DNA of 64,000 nucleotides from Candidatus Thermochlorobacteriaceae bacterium (lineage in GTDB: Bacteria; Bacteroidota; Chlorobiia; Chlorobiales; Thermochlorobacteraceae). The translations under genes were made by a program, and so were the position numbers. Every line of letters begins with the position of its first letter. Positions within the stretch are counted from its first letter, which is position 1. Below the pieces are notes generated by a model that was not told where the DNA came from, searched no databases, and saw only the letters and a list, made by a program, of their open reading frames with translations. The stretch is from assembly GCA_029263855.1 (NCBI GenBank), contig JAJUFC010000012.1, positions 44,242-108,241 on the forward strand, in the 5' to 3' direction. Positions 45,478 through 54,060 of the stretch are shown here, piece by piece.

Positions 45478-47268
45478 ATGCGCCTGAACATCTATCGCCA
45501 AAACAACATCGCAGGACTGTTGATTCTTTTGATGATTGCGCTTTCGGCGTGCGAAGAAAATCCGATTAACAAGCCAAACACGTTCTCGAAGCCTGAAACA
45601 AGCGTCGTAACCGAACGCATTTTCGTGGATTTGCAAGGCACGGTAACGCTGAATTGGTCGGGAACGGTGGCAGACGGATTCGTTGGCGGCTATATGCTCT
45701 CGTTTGATTCAACGCGATGGGGAACGCAAACGACGTCGGCTTTTACGACGCGCCAAGACAGCACGTTTCGGCTGACATTCTTTTCGTTAGACACCACCTT
45801 CACGCTCTTCGTCGCCGCAGTCCGCTTAGACAATGGCAACGGACGCTACGACACTGCGCTCATTCGCGGCGCGCTCAATTTCGGCAGAGAACCCTTTACG
45901 GACGTGAATGGAAATGGACGCTATGATGAAGGCGAGCCATTTACCGATATTGGCAGTATTGATGAGACACCTGCGCGCGTTACGTTTCCCGTGCGCAATT
46001 CTGCGCCTGAATTAGCTCAACGATTTTTAATGCTCGTCCCCGATACCTCGCTCCCCGTTACGCAGTTTGAATTTAGAGCGGGCGATAGAGATGGACTTAA
46101 TACGCTTCGTGGCGTTCAACTATGCTTGAACGATTCGACCTTTCCCGCAAATAAGACCGTCGAGATTCCGATTTTCTCGCAAGATTTGACCGTGATTTTA
46201 GAAAGCGCCTCGCCAAAAAGCGTGGGCGTTACCGAAGCCAAAGTTTATGTTGGTTCGAGCAACGCGCCGCTCTCGACGCGCTTGCCCGATTACCGAATGA
46301 ACGCGCCGAACGTGCTTTACGCGCGTGCCATCGATGCGCCCGGCGCAACAAGCAACATCATTCGGATTCCGAATCAAGATTCAATTTGGGTGCCGCGCGT
46401 GATGTCAAGTTCGCCGCTTGTGATGATTGACGATTTCGCGCCCGCCGATAGAGACCCGTTCGATGCTTTTACGTCCGCAGGCGCGCCGCTTCCTGCCGAA
46501 AGAGTTCTGCCCGAAGTGTTCAATCAAATTCGCGGCGGACGTTATGTCAATCCTGCGCGTTATGAAGTTATTACGCTCAAAGTCCCAATTATTTCTCCGA
46601 ACCCATTAGGGGCAGCGACCTTAGAGCGATTGCGCAGGCAGGCGATTCAAAACAGTTCGCCCGACGTGCTGAAAAAACTTTTGTTGCTCTACGATGTGGT
46701 GTTTTGGTATACCGACAACAATCCATCGTTCCTCGCGGCGCAACTGGCGTTGCCCGACGTGCTCAACAGCGGCGTTGATGTGCTCATGACCATCGGCACT
46801 TCAAGCGATAGAGACGCACTGTCGCTCTCGTTTTCGCCCGCAAGTTCAGCGAGGGTTGTGCCACAAGCACAATTTCAAACGCCGAACCCGCAGTTTGTAA
46901 CATTGGTGCGCGATGTCGCCGATACAACTTTTCCAAGCCTGTCGTTCAACGGCAACTTCCGATTTGGGACATATTCGCAAAGCGCGCATTCATTGCAGTT
47001 CAGCCTTGACAATCCAACGGACATCGCGCCGCTTTACAGCCTGCCGCTCTCGTTTCCGATGATTGCGCAAAACGCGCTCGACACCGCCTCGCGCTACGTG
47101 ATTTCGCGGCGAATTTATCGGCAAGCGGGGCAGGCGCGAGGCAGAATCGTCTTTTGTTCAATACCAATGTATCGCGTCATCGTGCGCGCCGACGCGCCGA
47201 CCGTAACCGACACGACGGCTCTGCGCCGATTCTACGATGCCGTCTTTGACAAAGAATTTGGACAGTAA
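45478..47268 (+). CDS. Large lipoprotein of unknown function
   Basis: A 596-residue protein with a lipoprotein signal ending IALSAC (Cys near 25). The N-terminal 100 residues look like an Ig or fibronectin-III fold (GTVTLNWSGTVADGFVGGYM). Residues about 125-150 carry an acidic loop, FTDVNGNGRYDEGEPFTDIG, of a calcium-binding type. From about 290 there is a segment with VLYARAIDAPG and MIDDFAPADRDPFDA. Near 395-440, VVFWYTDNNPSFLAAQLALP and GVDVLMTIGTSSD suggest an alpha/beta domain. I do not recognise a family. It directly precedes a TonB-dependent receptor and may be its surface partner. Confidence 0.75.
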   Translation: MRLNIYRQNNIAGLLILLMIALSACEENPINKPNTFSKPETSVVTERIFVDLQGTVTLNWSGTVADGFVGGYMLSFDSTRWGTQTTSAFTTRQDSTFRLTFFSLDTTFTLFVAAVRLDNGNGRYDTALIRGALNFGREPFTDVNGNGRYDEGEPFTDIGSIDETPARVTFPVRNSAPELAQRFLMLVPDTSLPVTQFEFRAGDRDGLNTLRGVQLCLNDSTFPANKTVEIPIFSQDLTVILESASPKSVGVTEAKVYVGSSNAPLSTRLPDYRMNAPNVLYARAIDAPGATSNIIRIPNQDSIWVPRVMSSSPLVMIDDFAPADRDPFDAFTSAGAPLPAERVLPEVFNQIRGGRYVNPARYEVITLKVPIISPNPLGAATLERLRRQAIQNSSPDVLKKLLLLYDVVFWYTDNNPSFLAAQLALPDVLNSGVDVLMTIGTSSDRDALSLSFSPASSARVVPQAQFQTPNPQFVTLVRDVADTTFPSLSFNGNFRFGTYSQSAHSLQFSLDNPTDIAPLYSLPLSFPMIAQNALDTASRYVISRRIYRQAGQARGRIVFCSIPMYRVIVRADAPTVTDTTALRRFYDAVFDKEFGQ

Positions 47269-47315
47269 CGGAAGCCGATAAATTGAAACTTGAAATCCGA
47301 AACCTACACGCAGAA

Positions 47316-50186
47316 ATGAAGCATAACTACGCCGCGTTGTTTTTCTTGTGCTGTTTTGTCGCCTTTGCGCAGGCGCAAGAAAAAGCGACCATCACGGGAA
47401 CGGTGGTTGATGAAAAATCGGGCGAAGAACTCGTCGGCGCAACGGTTCGCCTCAAAGGCACTTACTATGGCGGAACGGTCAAGCCCGACGGCACATACAA
47501 AATCGTCAATGTCAATCCCGGCGAATACACGATTGAACTCTCGCTCGTCGGCTATACGCCGATTCAAAAAACGGGCGTGAAAGTCAAAGCGGGCGAAACA
47601 TCGGTGCATAATTTCAAGATGAGAGAAGCGTCGGTGCAGTCGCAAGAAGTCGTGGTCATCGGCGAGCGTCCGCTCATCGACATCGAGCAAGCCAGCACAT
47701 CGAGCATGATTTCAAGAGACGTGCTCGAGACGACGGCGGCGCGCGACATCAAGGAAGTCGTCGCCTCGCAAGTCGGCGTAACGCAAACGCCCTTCGGCGT
47801 GTTCATTCGCGGCGGCAGAAGTTACGAGACGGGAACTTACATCGACGGCGTTTCCGCCACCGACCCGCTGGCAGGCACAGGCTTCGGCGTCGATTTGAGC
47901 GCGAAAGCATTGGAAGAAGTTGAAATCACGACCGGCGGCGCGGGTGCGGAATATGGCGAATCGCCCGCAGGCGTTATCGCGCTTAAAACCAAAGAGGGCA
48001 CGAACGATTGGCACGGCTCATTTTCACATCGACGCGACAACTTCGGATTCAGCAATTACAAAAATCCCATTCGCCCCAATAACCTTGACTTGCCCGGTCT
48101 CGGTTGGAACAGCACTTTCTACGACGTCGCGTTTTCCGGCCCGATAATTCGCGATAAACTCTTTTTCTTCACCTCGCTCAATGCGCAATTTTCTGACGAG
48201 TTTATGCAAAACCCCGCGCAAAAATTGCGTTCCAGCATCGCCAGCGATTTCTTCACGCCGTTCAACGACAACCGTTGGTCAGGAATGTTCAAACTCACTT
48301 GGAAGGCGACCAACACGGATAAATTCACCTTCCTCTACACAGGCTCTTTGAACATCAATCAAAACACGCAGATGCTTCAAATTACGGGCAACGATATTCA
48401 ACTTGCGCCCGGCTATCAATATGCGTTTCTGCTCAATCCCGACAACGCCAATACCTATTCACATCTAACGCACTTGGCATCGATTCAGTGGTCGCACCTC
48501 TTTTCCAAAAATGCGTCCGTGCGTTTGCAACTCAATCGGCTGTTCGTCAATCTTCGCGCCGACGCGAATGGGCGCGCGTGGCGACCTGATTTCATCGAGG
48601 AAGATTTAGACCCGCAAAGCATCATTCGCAATCCTCAATATCTCTTTTTGCCGCCGCTCAGTCAGCCCGATTCGGTTTTGTATGCTCTTTCGCCCGATGG
48701 TTTCATCAACGTGGGCATTGCGCCGCTTTGGCACGACCATTATGTTGAAGATTATACCATCAATCTGCAAGTCGACTACAAAACCGACGACGAGATTCAC
48801 AACTTTCTTTTCGGCATTGAAACGAAGTTTTCGGAGTATCAATGGATTGATATTCTGCGCCCTTGGGTTGGCGCGCCCGTCTTGCCCGGCGAGCCGTCGC
48901 GCCGATTAGGAAGCGCGTTTGATATTTGGCAAGTCAATCCTGCGCAGGGTGCGTTTTTTGTGAGCGATAAAATTCGATACAAAGGCTTAATCGCCACGCT
49001 TGGTTTGCGTTTGCAGTATTGGTTTCCGGGCAAATTTGCTGACGATGCCGTCAATAATCCCGAAGCCCCCGTCATTGATGCGTTTCGCGAAGCGTATTTC
49101 AACCAAACGGGCAGTTTCTTTGGTCGGCGTTATCAACTGCGACTGCTTCCGAAAGTCAACATTTCCTTCCCGGTGTCGGACAATCAAATGCTCTATCTGA
49201 ACTATGTGCATTCGTCGCGCTTGCCGCACCCGCGTTGGGTGTATAGCGGATTGGATACGCGCTTTTTGGATAACTCCGCCAACTCTGTTTTGGGCAATCC
49301 TGCCTTGCTTCCTGAAACGACGGTCTCTTACGAAATCGGATTACGCAATCAAATTACTTCAAACGACGTGCTGGTGCTCACGGCGTTTTACAACGACCGC
49401 TTTGACTTCATCGTCAGTCGCACAATTCGCTACACCGACCCAAGAACGGGAAGCACATCGCCACGCTCGACCTTCTTCAATCAAGATTATGCACGCACGC
49501 GCGGACTTGAAATTTCTTACATCAAGCGCATTGGCAAGCAGATTGAAGCGCGCACCTCGTTTGCTTATCAAATCGCCACAGGCAAAAGCAACTCCGCCGA
49601 AGAAACACGCGCACAAATCATTCAAGGCAACGACCGCAACGATGAAGAATTTTTCCTTGCGTGGGATAGACCGATTGATGTCAAAGGCTCAATTCTTTAT
49701 CAATACAAAGAGCCTATTGGGCTTTTCGGACTTTCGTGGCTGAACGACTTCAAGATTTTGGTTCAAGCGCAGTATTCCTCCGGGTTGCGCTATACGCCTG
49801 CCACATTGCAACGTGATTCTCGCGGAGAGCCCGTGCTGTTCCCGAATGGTCGTCAGGTATATGAATCGGATTTGGAGCGTCGTTTCAGCGAATTGGGAAC
49901 GCCTTGGTTTTGGATTGATTTGAGCGTGGAGAAAAGCGTTTCGCTGGGGCTGATGAACGGAAAACTCACGCTTCAAGTGAGAAACTTGCTCAACAACAAG
50001 AACGCCACAATTATCAACCCTGTAACAGGACGCGCTTACGAATTTGGCGACCCATTGCCTGCGAATCGGCAAGACCCGCTGTTCCCAAATGCGTTGGGGT
50101 TAGGAGGCGTTTCGCCGCCACCGTTTGACCCTGCACGCTACTTGCCGCCGACGCAAGTGCTGTTTGGGTTAGCCGTTGATTTTTAA
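47316..50186 (+). CDS. TonB-dependent outer-membrane receptor with carboxypeptidase-regulatory N-domain
   Basis: A 956-residue receptor. A signal peptide (LCCFVAFAQAQ) is followed by a CarboxypepD_reg-like domain (ATITGTVVDEKSGEELVGAT, about 21-105). The plug comes next (QSQEVVVIGERPLIDIEQAS, GVFIRGGRSYETGTYIDGV, GGAGAEYGESPAGVI), then a roughly 700-residue beta barrel with WNSTFYDVAFSGPI and a C-terminal QVRNLLNNKNATIINP. The last residues (FGLAVDF) end in Phe, as barrel proteins do. The ATG at the signal peptide is preferred over a TTG 33 bases upstream. Substrate unknown. Confidence 0.92.
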   Translation: MKHNYAALFFLCCFVAFAQAQEKATITGTVVDEKSGEELVGATVRLKGTYYGGTVKPDGTYKIVNVNPGEYTIELSLVGYTPIQKTGVKVKAGETSVHNFKMREASVQSQEVVVIGERPLIDIEQASTSSMISRDVLETTAARDIKEVVASQVGVTQTPFGVFIRGGRSYETGTYIDGVSATDPLAGTGFGVDLSAKALEEVEITTGGAGAEYGESPAGVIALKTKEGTNDWHGSFSHRRDNFGFSNYKNPIRPNNLDLPGLGWNSTFYDVAFSGPIIRDKLFFFTSLNAQFSDEFMQNPAQKLRSSIASDFFTPFNDNRWSGMFKLTWKATNTDKFTFLYTGSLNINQNTQMLQITGNDIQLAPGYQYAFLLNPDNANTYSHLTHLASIQWSHLFSKNASVRLQLNRLFVNLRADANGRAWRPDFIEEDLDPQSIIRNPQYLFLPPLSQPDSVLYALSPDGFINVGIAPLWHDHYVEDYTINLQVDYKTDDEIHNFLFGIETKFSEYQWIDILRPWVGAPVLPGEPSRRLGSAFDIWQVNPAQGAFFVSDKIRYKGLIATLGLRLQYWFPGKFADDAVNNPEAPVIDAFREAYFNQTGSFFGRRYQLRLLPKVNISFPVSDNQMLYLNYVHSSRLPHPRWVYSGLDTRFLDNSANSVLGNPALLPETTVSYEIGLRNQITSNDVLVLTAFYNDRFDFIVSRTIRYTDPRTGSTSPRSTFFNQDYARTRGLEISYIKRIGKQIEARTSFAYQIATGKSNSAEETRAQIIQGNDRNDEEFFLAWDRPIDVKGSILYQYKEPIGLFGLSWLNDFKILVQAQYSSGLRYTPATLQRDSRGEPVLFPNGRQVYESDLERRFSELGTPWFWIDLSVEKSVSLGLMNGKLTLQVRNLLNNKNATIINPVTGRAYEFGDPLPANRQDPLFPNALGLGGVSPPPFDPARYLPPTQVLFGLAVDF

Positions 50187-50218
50187 GGCGTGATTCAGAG
50201 AGCGCGAAAGGAAATAAA

Positions 50219-51277
50219 ATGAAACAAGGTGCGTGCAAAGTCCAACAAGAAACTTTACAAAACTTGATGATGGCGCGAGTTCTACTTTTTCTTTTGCTGA
50301 TGGTTATTTCGCTTGATGCGAAGGCACAACCACTGTTTCCGAATTTGGGCGGACAGCGCACAGGCATTTCGGGATTGCAGTTTCTCAAAATTCCCATCAG
50401 CGCGGAGCAGGCGGCACTTGCCGGCGCAAACACGACAACCGCGTCCGATGCTTCGGCGATGTTCATCAATCCTGCCACTGCGGTTGAAGTCGAGCGCAAT
50501 AGCCTTTCCTTTTCATATTCGCCGTGGTTTGCGGAACTGGCGCACTCGTCGGCAAGCATGGTCTATAAGCCCACGAGTGATTGGGCAGTCGGCTTGGGAT
50601 TTATCGCGCTTAACACGCCGAACATGCCTGTTACAACCGAACTCAACCCTGACGGCACAGGCGAAACTTTTGCTTATGGCGATATTTCTGCCTCGCTCTT
50701 GCTCGCAAGGCGTTTGACCACGCAATTTAGTTTTGGCGTAACGGCAAGTTTCGTTCAACAAACCATCGCCTCGCTTCAATTCAGAACGTATCTCATCGAT
50801 GCGGGCGTGTGCTACAAAATTCCATTTGCGGGCATGCGGCTTGCCGCCGTCTTTCAACACTTTGGCGGAAGTGCAAGCACAAAGGGCAGAGCCGAAGTCG
50901 TTAGCCCGTCGCTCAACGGCACAGAGATTCGCGATTCATTTGACGACATCGACCCGCCAACCTTTTTCCGATTAGCTGTCTCGGTAGACCCGATTTCTAC
51001 GCCGACACAAAAACTGACCGTCTTCGCGCAACTCAATCACCCCAACGACAATGTTGAGACGGTTTCTATCGCGCTCGAATATGCGTGGCGGCAACTGCTG
51101 TTTTTGCGCACAGGCTACAACACGGGGCGCGAAGAACAAACCTTTCCCGATTTAGGTGCAGGCTTACGATATAACATCGGCTTCGCCTTGCTCCGATTCG
51201 ATTACGCATTTGTGAATTTCAAAACGCTGGGCGCAACGCATCGATTGACGCTCTCGCTCGGCGGATTCAACTTGTAA
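50219..51277 (+). CDS. PorV/PorQ-family outer-membrane protein
   Basis: A 352-residue protein with a signal peptide (LLMVISLDAKAQ) and the family opening FLKIPISAEQAALAGANTTT, then ASAMFINPATA. The rest alternates hydrophobic strands in a FadL/PorV-type barrel and ends RFDYAFVNFKTLGATHRLTL. PorV shuttles T9SS cargo to the attachment machinery, and PorV/PorQ-like paralogues are numerous in these bacteria. AAAGGA precedes the ATG; an alternative ATG at codon 17 or 18 would give a more usual signal peptide. Its location beside two T9SS cargo genes and a TonB receptor supports an outer-membrane role. Confidence 0.82.
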   Translation: MKQGACKVQQETLQNLMMARVLLFLLLMVISLDAKAQPLFPNLGGQRTGISGLQFLKIPISAEQAALAGANTTTASDASAMFINPATAVEVERNSLSFSYSPWFAELAHSSASMVYKPTSDWAVGLGFIALNTPNMPVTTELNPDGTGETFAYGDISASLLLARRLTTQFSFGVTASFVQQTIASLQFRTYLIDAGVCYKIPFAGMRLAAVFQHFGGSASTKGRAEVVSPSLNGTEIRDSFDDIDPPTFFRLAVSVDPISTPTQKLTVFAQLNHPNDNVETVSIALEYAWRQLLFLRTGYNTGREEQTFPDLGAGLRYNIGFALLRFDYAFVNFKTLGATHRLTLSLGGFNL

Positions 51278-51281
51278 GGAC

Positions 51282-52523
51282 ATGTTCAAACTCATGACAA
51301 AGACGATACGAAACATCATTAGCATCGCCGTGCTGACCTTGTTTTCTGCAAGTTGCGGCGAGAAATTAGATTTCAATCAATTTCCTTCAACAAATGTCAA
51401 CGACCCTGTGCCTGTGCGCTACATTCCACTGCCATGGGCGGCATCTGCAAGGAACACATTTAACCGTCCGACCGATATTATCGCAGGCTACGACGGCACG
51501 TTTTATTTCATCGAGGAAGGCGAAAGCCGAATTGTCAATCTTGATGCGTCAGGGGAAGTGATTAGCACGTCGCGCCCAATTCGTAAGCCCATCGCGATTG
51601 CACAAACGCGCAACATACAACTGTTGGTAACGGCGGTCGATACGATTCGCTTGGGAGGAACGCTTGTCGAGCAAGCCGTGATTTTGAGGCTCAATTTGGT
51701 CGATACGGTTGGCGGCTTGCCGCGAAGAAGAAATTTAAGCGATGTTGTGCCCGAAGTCGTCTTTCGCCATCCGACGCCATCGATTGCGCAAGCCAATGCA
51801 AATGTGCGTTACACAGGCATTGCCACATTTTTTGATAACTCCTTCATCGTCTCGCGAGCAGGCGCGATTCGTTCCGATAATCCTGCCGTTTCAAGCAATG
51901 CGATGCTGCTTTTTCCGCGTGGGTTTGATGTCAATAGTCCGAATCCTGCCCTGCGCGAGCCGGGCAATGTGCCGCTTCGTGTGAATGGGAATGGGTATGG
52001 GTTTGCGGATTCGGTTTCAAGCGTAACGACCTTAGCCGTGCCGCCGCAGTCGCCTGATGTGAATAGTTCATTTGATTTTCTCTTTACAACGGTTGTGCCA
52101 ACCCAACCGTTCAAAGTCCATCGAATACGCTTTGTGCAATCTTCTGCGGGCGATGTGTTTTCGCCTGACGAGTCGCTTCTGAATCAAAACACGGCATTGG
52201 GCACGCGCTTCCTTGGAGAGCCTGACCGCTTCTTGCGCCCCGCCGATATTAGCGTTGCAGGAAATTTTATTTTCATTGTGGATTCCGAACAAAACAAATT
52301 CTATCAATTCACTTCGCAAGGCGTTGAAGGTGTGCCGCCGCCGCCAAATGCTGAAGACCGCCGCAATGTCATCGTCTCGTTTAGCCAGTTTGGTTTGGAC
52401 GAAAGAAATCCTGACCAGTTGAATAACCCCAACGGCGTTTGCTTCTTGCGACCGTATCTCTACATTTCCGATACCAACAACGGACGCATTTTGCGCATGA
52501 TTCTGACCAGCGATTTGGATTAA
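51282..52523 (+). CDS. Beta-propeller (NHL-like) lipoprotein
   Basis: A 413-residue protein with a lipoprotein signal ending FSASC (Cys near 25). Propeller blades can be recognised by repeated patterns: FNRPTDIIAGYDGTFYFIEE, SRIVNLDASGEV, LRPADISVAGNFIFIVDSE, KFYQFTSQGVEG, LNNPNGVCFLRPYLYISDTN and GRILRM. NHL-type propellers are usually protein- or ligand-binding. It starts four bases after the PorV-like stop and is the last gene of the envelope block. Confidence 0.8.
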   Translation: MFKLMTKTIRNIISIAVLTLFSASCGEKLDFNQFPSTNVNDPVPVRYIPLPWAASARNTFNRPTDIIAGYDGTFYFIEEGESRIVNLDASGEVISTSRPIRKPIAIAQTRNIQLLVTAVDTIRLGGTLVEQAVILRLNLVDTVGGLPRRRNLSDVVPEVVFRHPTPSIAQANANVRYTGIATFFDNSFIVSRAGAIRSDNPAVSSNAMLLFPRGFDVNSPNPALREPGNVPLRVNGNGYGFADSVSSVTTLAVPPQSPDVNSSFDFLFTTVVPTQPFKVHRIRFVQSSAGDVFSPDESLLNQNTALGTRFLGEPDRFLRPADISVAGNFIFIVDSEQNKFYQFTSQGVEGVPPPPNAEDRRNVIVSFSQFGLDERNPDQLNNPNGVCFLRPYLYISDTNNGRILRMILTSDLD

Positions 52524-52551
52524 AAACGAGATGGAAGAAAAGAGTCTTACC

Positions 52552-53493
52552 TTATCGCCCGATAAGTTGCATCACGTTTAAGTCGCCGTTAAGAATGGCA
52601 ACGCCAACGGCTTTCGGACCGGCATAGAAACCAACGGCAGGGCATAAACTTGAAACCACCGAGCCTAGTCCGCTCGAAGCGAGTTCCATTCGAAATGAAT
52701 TGAGCGGCGAGAGTTGCTCCATCTCGCTTGCGCTTCCTGCAAAAACAATTCCGACTTTGTCAAAAGACTGCGTTTCTTGCAATCGGCTCATCGTAAGGGT
52801 TTGCATTTCTTTCAGGGCGGCATCGAAGCCTTTAAGCTTGTCTTGCTTTGCGACATCGTTCTTGTTGAAAACGAGAATCATTTTTTGGTCTAATGCTGAC
52901 GCGACACCTGTTTCAAGCGGTGATACTTTGGTAATCTCTTTAGCATTGCGCAGATAAGACAAATCGGACGGAACGAGATAGAAAAAAATTTTATCGGCAA
53001 GCGACTCCAATTCGTTGGCGAATTTGGTAAAGTTGATTTCGTCGTAAAGCAGTTCGGCGGCGCGAAGCACGAGTAACCCCAAGCCAATGGAAGTGCTTTT
53101 TGAATTGAGCACGCGAATTTGAAGTTGGGTCGAGATATTTTTTTGAGCGCGGAGTTTGCGATAGGTTTCCGCACCTTGAACCGCCGCCGCGCGTGCGTTC
53201 TTAATCGTGCTGCTGAATTGCGCCGATTGATGAATGGAAACGATGGCGTCGTAGTTCAGCGCGAGTTTTTTGTAGACTTGAATGAAATCGTCAACGCTCG
53301 GCTCTTCGATTTTTATTGAGCGGCGACTTTTGAGTATCTCGTCGTAAAAAGACTCTCGGTCAATGTCGATGCGATTGTCGTAGCGAACCGTGTTATCAAC
53401 AATAACCTTAAACGGCACTTCGCGGATGTTGTATTGGTAAAGAATGTCTTGGGGCAGGTCACAGGAAGAATCGGTAACAATCGCAATTTTCAT
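52552..53493 (-). CDS. DegV-family fatty-acid-binding protein
   Basis: A 313-residue cytoplasmic protein. The opening KIAIVTDSSCDLPQDIL, then VPFKVIVDNT, SIKIEEPSVDDFIQVYKKL and VSIHQSAQFSSTIKNARAAA, follow the DegV pattern (TDSxxDLP, TSQPS-like and SxLSGT-like motifs). Members bind fatty acids, and some (FakB) present them to the kinase FakA; that partner is not in the window. The C-terminal YAGPKAVGVAIL segment matches the family. It is divergent from apaG. Confidence 0.9.
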   Translation of the reverse strand: MKIAIVTDSSCDLPQDILYQYNIREVPFKVIVDNTVRYDNRIDIDRESFYDEILKSRRSIKIEEPSVDDFIQVYKKLALNYDAIVSIHQSAQFSSTIKNARAAAVQGAETYRKLRAQKNISTQLQIRVLNSKSTSIGLGLLVLRAAELLYDEINFTKFANELESLADKIFFYLVPSDLSYLRNAKEITKVSPLETGVASALDQKMILVFNKNDVAKQDKLKGFDAALKEMQTLTMSRLQETQSFDKVGIVFAGSASEMEQLSPLNSFRMELASSGLGSVVSSLCPAVGFYAGPKAVGVAILNGDLNVMQLIGR

Positions 53494-53518
53494 TCAAGAA
53501 ATGTGTTTTGTCTTGGTG

Positions 53519-53550
53519 TTGAAATTTACTTAAAGGCTGAAATATATTTG
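53519..53550 (+). promoter_or_regulatory. Bacteroidota-type promoter for apaG
   Basis: TTG, 21-base spacer, TATATTTG: full match to TTG-N19-21-TAnnTTTG. Predicted start near 53557, about 22 bases before the ATG. Confidence 0.65.
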
Positions 53551-53578
53551 TCTTTAATTTAATCACTTCAAAATTCAG

Positions 53579-53992
53579 ATGACAGACATTTGCCATGTTG
53601 CGCTCGATAGGTTGGTTGAAATCGCACCTGAACATATTGAGCCACCCTACAAATACGCCTACGCTTATACCATCTCAATTCATAATGCTTCGCCCTACAC
53701 GATTCAAATTCATTCGCGAAAGTGGGTGATTAAAGACGGCGATATGAAAGATAGAATCGTCGAAGGTGCAGGCGTTGTGGGCGAGTTTCCAATTCTCAAA
53801 CCCGGAGAAAAGTTCACCTACCGCAGCTACATGGTCATGCTCTCGCGCTACGGTAGCGCTCACGGCGCTTACTACGGAACATTTACCTACGAATCCGAAC
53901 CCGAAGGCTATTTCGATAAAAACATTTATCTGATTCACGGCGAGCCGTTTGAAGTCCCAATTCCTGAATTTCAAATGATTCATCAGGATTAA
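53579..53992 (+). CDS. apaG: ApaG-domain protein
   Basis: A 137-residue protein consisting of one ApaG domain, a fibronectin-III-like beta sandwich. Conserved elements are YAYTISIHNASPYTIQIHSR, KWVIKDGDMKD, VEGAGVVGEFPILKPGEKF and GAYYGTFTYE. In enterobacteria ApaG mutants change cobalt resistance and magnesium efflux, but the biochemical role is not settled. Length is standard. It has its own promoter, and a hairpin lies between it and the convergent nuclease gene. Confidence 0.92.
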   Translation: MTDICHVALDRLVEIAPEHIEPPYKYAYAYTISIHNASPYTIQIHSRKWVIKDGDMKDRIVEGAGVVGEFPILKPGEKFTYRSYMVMLSRYGSAHGAYYGTFTYESEPEGYFDKNIYLIHGEPFEVPIPEFQMIHQD

Positions 53993-53997
53993 ACACA

Positions 53998-54020
53998 AAG
54001 GCGAGCATGAATCTCGCCTT
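53998..54020. terminator. Hairpin between apaG and convergent nuclease gene
   Basis: Perfect 8-bp stem AAGGCGAG/CTCGCCTT with a 7-base loop. The minus-strand side continues TGTGTTTAA, so it suits the nuclease gene better; no T run follows on the plus strand. Confidence 0.6.
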
Positions 54021-54060
54021 CGAACATCAAATGAATAACATTGGGGTCGTGCTGTTCGGA

